Source of the DNA: Paenibacillus sp. FSL K6-1096
GTDB lineage: Bacteria; Bacillota; Bacilli; Paenibacillales; Paenibacillaceae
Assembly (NCBI RefSeq): GCF_037977055.1
Contig: NZ_CP150274.1
Coordinates: 6,882,001-6,946,000, forward strand
Reading direction: 5' to 3'
DNA: 64,000 nucleotides
Below, piece after piece: positions 58,759 through 64,000 of the stretch. How positions within the stretch are numbered: position 1 is the first letter of the stretch; every line of letters starts with the position of its first letter. The notes under the pieces were generated by a model. That model was not told the origin of the DNA, made no database searches, and saw only the letters and a list, made by a program, of their open reading frames with translations. Made by a program: the position numbers and the translations under genes.

Positions 58759-59997
58759 TTGAAGCATAGAGTAGTTGTGACAGGCATGGGAGTAATAACA
58801 TCACTGGGGAATGATCTTGAGACGTTCTGGGACAGCCTGATGAGCGGCAAGTCGGGAGTCTCCCTGGTCGATAGTTTTGATGTCAGCGAGTATCCGACCC
58901 GGATCGCTTCTTCAGTTAAGGATTTCGACCCGGAGGCCCGGTTCGGACGCAAGGAAGCGCGCAAGATGGACCGTTTCGTCCAATTTGCGGTGGCTGCCGG
59001 CGAGGATGCACTGAAGGACAGCGGCCTGACCATTGGTGAGGATATCGATGCAGAGCGGATCGGCGTGTCGGTCGGCTCGGGAATCGGCGGCCTGGGGACT
59101 TGGGAAGACAACCACAACCTCCTGCTTGAAAAGGGTCCGAAGCGCGTCAGCCCGTTCTTCATTCCGATGATGATCGCGAATATGGGCTCCGGCCAGCTGT
59201 CGATTAATCTCGGTGCCAAAGGGCCGAATACGACGACGGTAACCGCTTGTGCCACAGGCAGCCACTCCATCGGGGAATCCTTCCGTCTGATTCAGCGCGG
59301 CGATGCCGATGCGATGATCTGCGGCGGTGCCGAAGCAACAATCCGTCCTACAGGGATGGCCGGTTTCTGCGCCATGAGAGCGATGTCCACCCGCAATGAC
59401 GAACCGGAGAAGGCCAGCCGGCCGTTCGACATTGACCGTGACGGTTTCGTGATGGGCGAAGGGGCAGGGATTCTTATTCTTGAATCACTGGAGCACGCCG
59501 AGAAGCGGGGCGCCAAAATCTATGCTGAAGTGATCGGATACGGCCTGAGTGCCGATGCCCATCATATGACAGAGCCTGATCCGGACGGTGCGGCACGCTG
59601 CATGAAGATGGCGATCCGTGATGCCGGTATTGCCCCTGAGGATATCGACTACATTAATGCACATGGTACTTCTACTCCGGTTGGGGACAAGTCAGAGACG
59701 GCAGCGGTGAAGAAAGCCCTGGGCGAGCATGCCTACAAGGTAGCTGTCAGCTCCACCAAATCAATGACCGGGCACCTGCTTGGCGCTGCCGGCGGGGTGG
59801 AAGCGATCATCTGCGGACTTTCGCTGCAGAAGGGCATGATTGCACCTACGATCAATTTGGACAACCCTGATCCGGAATGCGATCTGGACTATGTTCCGAA
59901 CGTGCCGCGCAAGGCTGATCTGAACATCGCTATGTCGAATTCCTTCGGCTTCGGAGGACATAACGCAACCGTAATTCTCCAAAAATACACTAAGTAA
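58759..59997 (+). CDS. fabF: Beta-ketoacyl-ACP synthase II, FabF
   Basis: Elongation condensing enzyme of 412 aa. Catalytic Cys164 in VTACATGSHSIG, His of NAHGTSTPVGD (~304), Lys-His in SSTKSMTGHLLGAAGG (~340). N-terminal RVVVTGMGVITSLGND. TTG at 58759 has GGGGTG 7 nt upstream; the frame begins two codons earlier. 187-bp gap after acpP shows only a weak hairpin. Confidence 0.95.
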   Translation: MKHRVVVTGMGVITSLGNDLETFWDSLMSGKSGVSLVDSFDVSEYPTRIASSVKDFDPEARFGRKEARKMDRFVQFAVAAGEDALKDSGLTIGEDIDAERIGVSVGSGIGGLGTWEDNHNLLLEKGPKRVSPFFIPMMIANMGSGQLSINLGAKGPNTTTVTACATGSHSIGESFRLIQRGDADAMICGGAEATIRPTGMAGFCAMRAMSTRNDEPEKASRPFDIDRDGFVMGEGAGILILESLEHAEKRGAKIYAEVIGYGLSADAHHMTEPDPDGAARCMKMAIRDAGIAPEDIDYINAHGTSTPVGDKSETAAVKKALGEHAYKVAVSSTKSMTGHLLGAAGGVEAIICGLSLQKGMIAPTINLDNPDPECDLDYVPNVPRKADLNIAMSNSFGFGGHNATVILQKYTK

Positions 59998-60011
59998 GGG
60001 GAGACAGTGCA

Positions 60012-60716
60012 GTGAAAGGAGACCTGAAGCAGTTACAAAGCCAACTTCAAATCCAATTTCACGATCCTGTACTTCTGAAGCAGGCCTTTACCCATGCCTC
60101 GTATGTGAATGAACACCGGTTCAGTCAGCATCAGGACAATGAACGCCTGGAGTTCCTGGGTGATGCGGTGCTGGAGCTTACGGTGTCCGAGTATTTGTAC
60201 AATCTGCTCCCGGACAGGCCGGAAGGGGAATTGACCAAGCTGCGGGCTGCGATTGTGTGCGAGCCGTCGCTGGTCCGTTTTGCCGAGACGCTTGGCTTCG
60301 GCCGGTTTGTACTGCTGGGCAAAGGGGAAGAGCTGACGGGCGGGCGCACCCGCCCGGCCCTCCTGGCCGACGTATTCGAAGCCTTTGTGGGGGCACTTTA
60401 TCTGGATCAGGGTCTGGAGACAGCCCGCAGATTCCTGGATAATCATGTATTCCCGCTGGTGGAGACCGAGGGGAAGCTGCAAATGCAGATGAGCGATTTC
60501 AAAACAGAGCTGCAGGAGCTGATCCAGCATCATGGTATGGGTACGCTGGAATACCGGATTATTGAAGAACGCGGGCCCGCACATGAGCGTGAATTCGTCT
60601 CGGAAGTATACATGGGCAGCCGTTCCCTTGGCCGCGGCAGCGGCCGCTCCAAGAAGGAAGCGGAGCAGCAGGCCGCAGCTGCGGCGCTGATGCTTCTGAA
60701 GGAAGACGGTGCCTGA
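60012..60716 (+). CDS. rnc: Ribonuclease III
   Basis: Double-strand-specific endonuclease of 234 aa that processes rRNA and some mRNAs. Signature NERLEFLGDAVLELTVSEYL with the metal Asp/Glu, ADVFEAFVGALYLD, and a C-terminal dsRNA-binding domain (FKTELQELIQHHGMGTLEY, GRSKKEAEQQAAAAAL). GTG start has GGGGAGA 7 nt upstream. Located between fabF and smc, a gene order conserved in Firmicutes. Confidence 0.97.
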   Translation: MKGDLKQLQSQLQIQFHDPVLLKQAFTHASYVNEHRFSQHQDNERLEFLGDAVLELTVSEYLYNLLPDRPEGELTKLRAAIVCEPSLVRFAETLGFGRFVLLGKGEELTGGRTRPALLADVFEAFVGALYLDQGLETARRFLDNHVFPLVETEGKLQMQMSDFKTELQELIQHHGMGTLEYRIIEERGPAHEREFVSEVYMGSRSLGRGSGRSKKEAEQQAAAAALMLLKEDGA

Positions 60717-60743
60717 AGATCCACTGGATCGGTTAAGCGGAGT

Positions 60744-60805
60744 AGAGCAGCAATGGTCTGAATACCGGCGTGCAGGCGGAGGTCAGACCTTTGCTGCTCT
60801 TTTTC
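60744..60805 (+). terminator. Terminator between rnc and smc
   Basis: AGAGCAGCAATGGTCTGA pairs with TCAGACCTTTGCTGCTCT and is followed by TTTTTC. Confidence 0.85.
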
Positions 60806-60886
60806 GGAAATCAGGTGCAGCACTTTGTGGGGTTGTTTTGGCAATGAAACACTATGGTATAATGGGTCAGAGGTGATTGGCGAGTT

Positions 60887-63800
60887 ATGTTTCTGAAACG
60901 GATTGAATTAGCGGGCTTCAAATCATTTGCCGACAAGACGGAAATGGAGTTTGTGCGCGGTATTACCGCCGTGGTCGGCCCGAACGGAAGCGGCAAAAGC
61001 AATATCTCCGACGGCATCCGCTGGGTGCTGGGGGAGCAGAGTGCCAAATCACTGCGCGGCGGCAAGATGGAGGATATTATTTTTGCCGGAAGCGATGCCC
61101 GTAAGGCGGTTAATTACGGCGAGGTCTCGCTGACGCTGGACAATGAGGATCATGTGCTGCCGCTGGATTTCAGCGAGGTGACTGTGACCCGGCGTGTCCA
61201 CCGCAGCGGAGACAGTGAATATCTGATTAACAAGCAGGCCTGCCGGCTGAAGGATATTACCGAGCTGTTCATGGATACCGGTATCGGCCGTGAAGCTTAT
61301 TCCATTATCGGACAAGGCCGGATTGAAGAAATCCTCAGCACCCGTTCTGAAGACCGGCGGGGGATCTTCGAAGAGGCTTCAGGCATTGTTAAATATAAGT
61401 CACGCAAAAAGGACGCCGGCCGCAAGCTCGACGAAACCGAGCAGAATCTGCTGCGGATTCACGATCTGATCAGCGAGCTTGAGGATCAGGTGGGTCCGCT
61501 GAAGGACCAGTCCGAGAAGGCTATACGTTATAAAGAGCTGCGCGGGCAGTTGAAGCATCTGGAGATTTCGGTCTATGTGCATCAGATTGAAGGCATACAT
61601 ACGGCCTGGCAGGAGGGCAGCGACCGGCTGGAGCAGCTTAAGAATGAACAGCTGGAGCTGTCCACTGTCGTCTCCGCCCATGATGCCAAGCTGGAGAGCG
61701 GCCGGGCCGAGCTGCGCCGTCTGGAGCAGGAAGTCGAGCGGCTGCAGGAGCAGTTGCTGCGCTTCAGCGAGGCGAACGAGAAGAGCGAAGGCTACGGCGA
61801 GCTGCTGAAGGAACGCCGCAGGAATCTGGAGAAGAACCGTGAGCAGCTTCTGCAGACACTGGGTTCTGTAGGCGAGCGTTCCGAAGGAAGGCAGCGTGAG
61901 CTGGCAGAGCTGGAGCATAAGCTGCTGCAGTCCAGACAAGCGCTGGCGGAGCTGCGCGCGCAGATTGAAGAAGAGGAATCGAAGCTGCAAGGGGTAGCCG
62001 GAGGCATCAGCCAGAGCAAGGAAGAACAGCTGAAGAGCTCCCTGCTGGAGCTGATGAACCTGATGGCCCAGGCACGCAACGAGATCCGCTATGCGGATCA
62101 GCAGAAGGAGAGCCTGGAGCGGCGGATGAGCCGCAGCCAGGAGGAGAGCGGCAAATGGACCGCCCGGCTGGCGGAGCTGACCTCGGCACAGAGCGGGCTG
62201 AAGGACAAGATTGCCGCGCTCGGCAAAGAGATCGGCCTCCTGCGCGGAGCGTACATTACCGAGAGCGAGCAGACCAGCAAGCGCCAGAAGCTGCTGGAGG
62301 AGACGCAGGCCGGGCTGCGCAAATGGGAGCAGAAGCGCGAAGCGCAGGTCTCCCGGCATGAGACGATGAAGGAAATGCAGGATGATTTCGACGGCTTCAT
62401 GCTCGGGGTCAAAGAGGTACTGAAGGGTGCGCGCAAAGGACAGCTGAGCGGTGTGCACGGTGCAGTGGCGGAGCTGATCTCCGTTCCCGAGAAGCTGGAA
62501 ATGGCGGTTGAGACTGCGATGGGAGCTTCCTTGCAGCATGTAGTCATGGAGAATGAGGCGGTTTCGCGGCAGGCGATTGCTTTTCTGAAGCAGCGCCAGC
62601 TGGGCCGGGCCACCTTCCTGCCGCTGGATGTTATCCGTCCCCGCCAGATTACCGGCACCGACCGCAGACTGGTGGAGGATGCGGAGGGCTTTGTCGGAAT
62701 CGGGTCTGAATTGGTTGGCTATGATGATAAATATGCAAGTATTATCGGCAGCCTGCTGGGCAATGTGGTTATTGCGGAGCGTCTGGAGCAGGCGAACAAG
62801 ATTGCGGCAAGATGCCAATACCGCTACAGAGTCGTTACCCTTGAGGGTGACGTTGTTAATGCCGGCGGCTCCATGACGGGCGGCAGCCAGCACAAGAAGA
62901 ACAACAGCCTGCTCAGCCGCAAGCGGCAGCTGGATCAGCTGTCCGGCGAGATCGCGGAGAGCGATGAGCAGATCGCCAAGCTGAAGCAGGGAATCAGCCG
63001 TCTGCGGGCGGAGCAGGACAAGGCAGCGCAGAAGCTGGAAGAGCTGCGGCATGACGGGGACGAGAAGCGCCTCGAAGAGCAGCGGGTGTCCGGTGATCTG
63101 AAGCAGCTGGAGCAGGAGCTGCGCCATGTGCAGGAGCAGGTTGAGGGTGCAGGCGCAGAGCGCAGCGGCTTCGAGAATGAGCTGCGCGCACAGGAGGAGA
63201 GCCGCAAGCAGGCAGAGGCGGAGCTGGTCCGGCTGGAGAAGGAAGAGGCCGAGGCCCATGCGGCCATCCGCAGCGCCGAATCGGACCGCAAGGCCAGCGA
63301 GACGGCTAAGGAAGAGCTGCAGGGCAAGCTGACCGGCATGAAGGTTGCGGAAGGCAAGCTTGACCAGGAGATCTTCTCCCTGGAGGAGCAGCTGAAGCGT
63401 ATGCGGCAGGATGCCGGCTCCCAGGAGAAGGAGCTGCGCCAGAGCCGCAGCCTGCTGATGACCATCGAGCAGGATCTCGAAGAGAATGGCCGCGAGGCGG
63501 TCAAGCAGAAGGAGGAGCTTAACAGCCTGCGGCTGAATAAGGAAGAGACCTCTGCCAAGCTAGATCTGGCCCGCGCGGACCGCGCCGCGATCTCGCGCAA
63601 GCTGGAGCTGGCCGAAGGGGAAACGAAGGACCAGCGGCAGGCGCTCCGGGCGGTGGAGGACAAGCTCCGCTCCACCGAAGTCGCCGTCGGGCGGCTGGAT
63701 GTGGAGCTGGACAACATCCTGCGCAAGCTGAGCGATGATTACGAGCTGAGCTATGAGCTGGCGAAACAGCGGTATCCGGTGCCGGAGGATGTGCCGGCGG

Positions 63801-64000
63801 CGCAGCTTGAGGTGCAGCGCCTGAAGCGCAGCATCTCCGGGCTGGGCGAGGTCAACCTGGGCGCGATTGAGGAATATCAGCGGGTGCATGAACGCTATAC
63901 CTTCCTCAGCGGACAGAAGGATGATCTGGTTGAAGCGAAGACCACGCTCTACCATGTCATCCGCGAGATGGAGGAGGAGATGTCGAAGCGCTTCAAGACA
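60887..64000 (+). CDS. smc: Chromosome segregation ATPase Smc (3' end outside window)
   Basis: The first 1038 codons of Smc, which with ScpAB forms the bacterial condensin that organises the chromosome. Walker A GPNGSGKSNI near residues 31-40, then the Q-loop region. Long heptad coiled coil (~170-500), a hinge domain (~520-670: GVHGAVAELISVPEKLEMAVE and GYDDKYASIIGSLLGNVVIA), then a second coiled coil that runs to the edge of the window. The C-terminal signature and Walker B are missing because of the window, not because of a mutation. ATG after AGAGGTGA; extended -10 TGGTATAAT at 60855-60863 upstream. The usual length is ~1190 aa. Confidence 0.97.
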   Translation, partial: MFLKRIELAGFKSFADKTEMEFVRGITAVVGPNGSGKSNISDGIRWVLGEQSAKSLRGGKMEDIIFAGSDARKAVNYGEVSLTLDNEDHVLPLDFSEVTVTRRVHRSGDSEYLINKQACRLKDITELFMDTGIGREAYSIIGQGRIEEILSTRSEDRRGIFEEASGIVKYKSRKKDAGRKLDETEQNLLRIHDLISELEDQVGPLKDQSEKAIRYKELRGQLKHLEISVYVHQIEGIHTAWQEGSDRLEQLKNEQLELSTVVSAHDAKLESGRAELRRLEQEVERLQEQLLRFSEANEKSEGYGELLKERRRNLEKNREQLLQTLGSVGERSEGRQRELAELEHKLLQSRQALAELRAQIEEEESKLQGVAGGISQSKEEQLKSSLLELMNLMAQARNEIRYADQQKESLERRMSRSQEESGKWTARLAELTSAQSGLKDKIAALGKEIGLLRGAYITESEQTSKRQKLLEETQAGLRKWEQKREAQVSRHETMKEMQDDFDGFMLGVKEVLKGARKGQLSGVHGAVAELISVPEKLEMAVETAMGASLQHVVMENEAVSRQAIAFLKQRQLGRATFLPLDVIRPRQITGTDRRLVEDAEGFVGIGSELVGYDDKYASIIGSLLGNVVIAERLEQANKIAARCQYRYRVVTLEGDVVNAGGSMTGGSQHKKNNSLLSRKRQLDQLSGEIAESDEQIAKLKQGISRLRAEQDKAAQKLEELRHDGDEKRLEEQRVSGDLKQLEQELRHVQEQVEGAGAERSGFENELRAQEESRKQAEAELVRLEKEEAEAHAAIRSAESDRKASETAKEELQGKLTGMKVAEGKLDQEIFSLEEQLKRMRQDAGSQEKELRQSRSLLMTIEQDLEENGREAVKQKEELNSLRLNKEETSAKLDLARADRAAISRKLELAEGETKDQRQALRAVEDKLRSTEVAVGRLDVELDNILRKLSDDYELSYELAKQRYPVPEDVPAAQLEVQRLKRSISGLGEVNLGAIEEYQRVHERYTFLSGQKDDLVEAKTTLYHVIREMEEEMSKRFKT

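Noticed and set aside
61400..63259. 619-codon minus-strand frame opposite smc
   Set aside because: Leu/Gln-rich shadow of the smc coiled coil, no recognisable domain or start signal.

Overview
The window looks like a chromosome segment of a Paenibacillus-type Firmicute. The grounds are a moderate GC content, strong AGGAGG-type ribosome binding sites with many TTG/GTG starts, YesM/YesN plus Lpl-type sugar transport genes, sporulation genes (ylbJ, a YjcZ-type peptide), a FapR-controlled fatty-acid operon, and short dispersed intergenic repeats. The species cannot be named from the sequence alone.

Layout. 1-5.5 kb: the tail of a membrane-anchored serine-hydrolase-like protein, an accessory SecA, and an SDR oxidoreductase divergent from an XRE/MmyB-type regulator. 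5.6-12.8 kb: a five-gene minus-strand unit holding response regulator, sensor kinase, solute-binding lipoprotein and two permeases, a CUT1 sugar importer without its own ATPase. 13-16.2 kb: a secreted duplicated-domain protein divergent from an OmpR-type two-component pair. 16.3-18.2 kb: a 51-bp tandem repeat array and an IS110-family element with a possible bridge-RNA leader. 18.5-20.2 kb: small hypothetical genes and a SUMF1-like protein.

20.3-30.2 kb is an iron/siderophore sensing island. It holds a chemoreceptor, an FhuF-like reductase, a siderophore-binding lipoprotein, a Btr-like AraC regulator, and two loci where an AraC regulator reads in frame into a siderophore-binding lipoprotein with a perfect Fur box in the linker. 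No FecCD-type permease or ATPase is present. 30.3-33.5 kb is AT-richer accessory DNA: a ribbon-helix-helix regulator with an operator-like inverted repeat, a DUF6809-like protein, a DUF1835-type protein, and a frameshifted remnant of a nucleotidyltransferase.

33.6-47.5 kb: rhodanese, two kinase-fold phosphotransferases, a beta/gamma-crystallin-like protein, a GntR/YtrA-type regulator inside a two-transporter ABC operon, a PilZ protein and a diguanylate cyclase, a pentapeptide-repeat protein, a glucosaminidase-holin lysis-like pair, a YjcZ-like peptide, lipoproteins and coiled-coil genes. 47.9-64 kb is conserved core: rsmD-coaD, ylbJ, the ylbL-like protease, tmcAL, yceD-rpmF, then fapR-plsX-fabH-fabD-fabG-acpP-fabF-rnc-smc. 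smc runs off the right edge. A FapR operator precedes fapR, so the lipid genes are probably controlled by malonyl-CoA.
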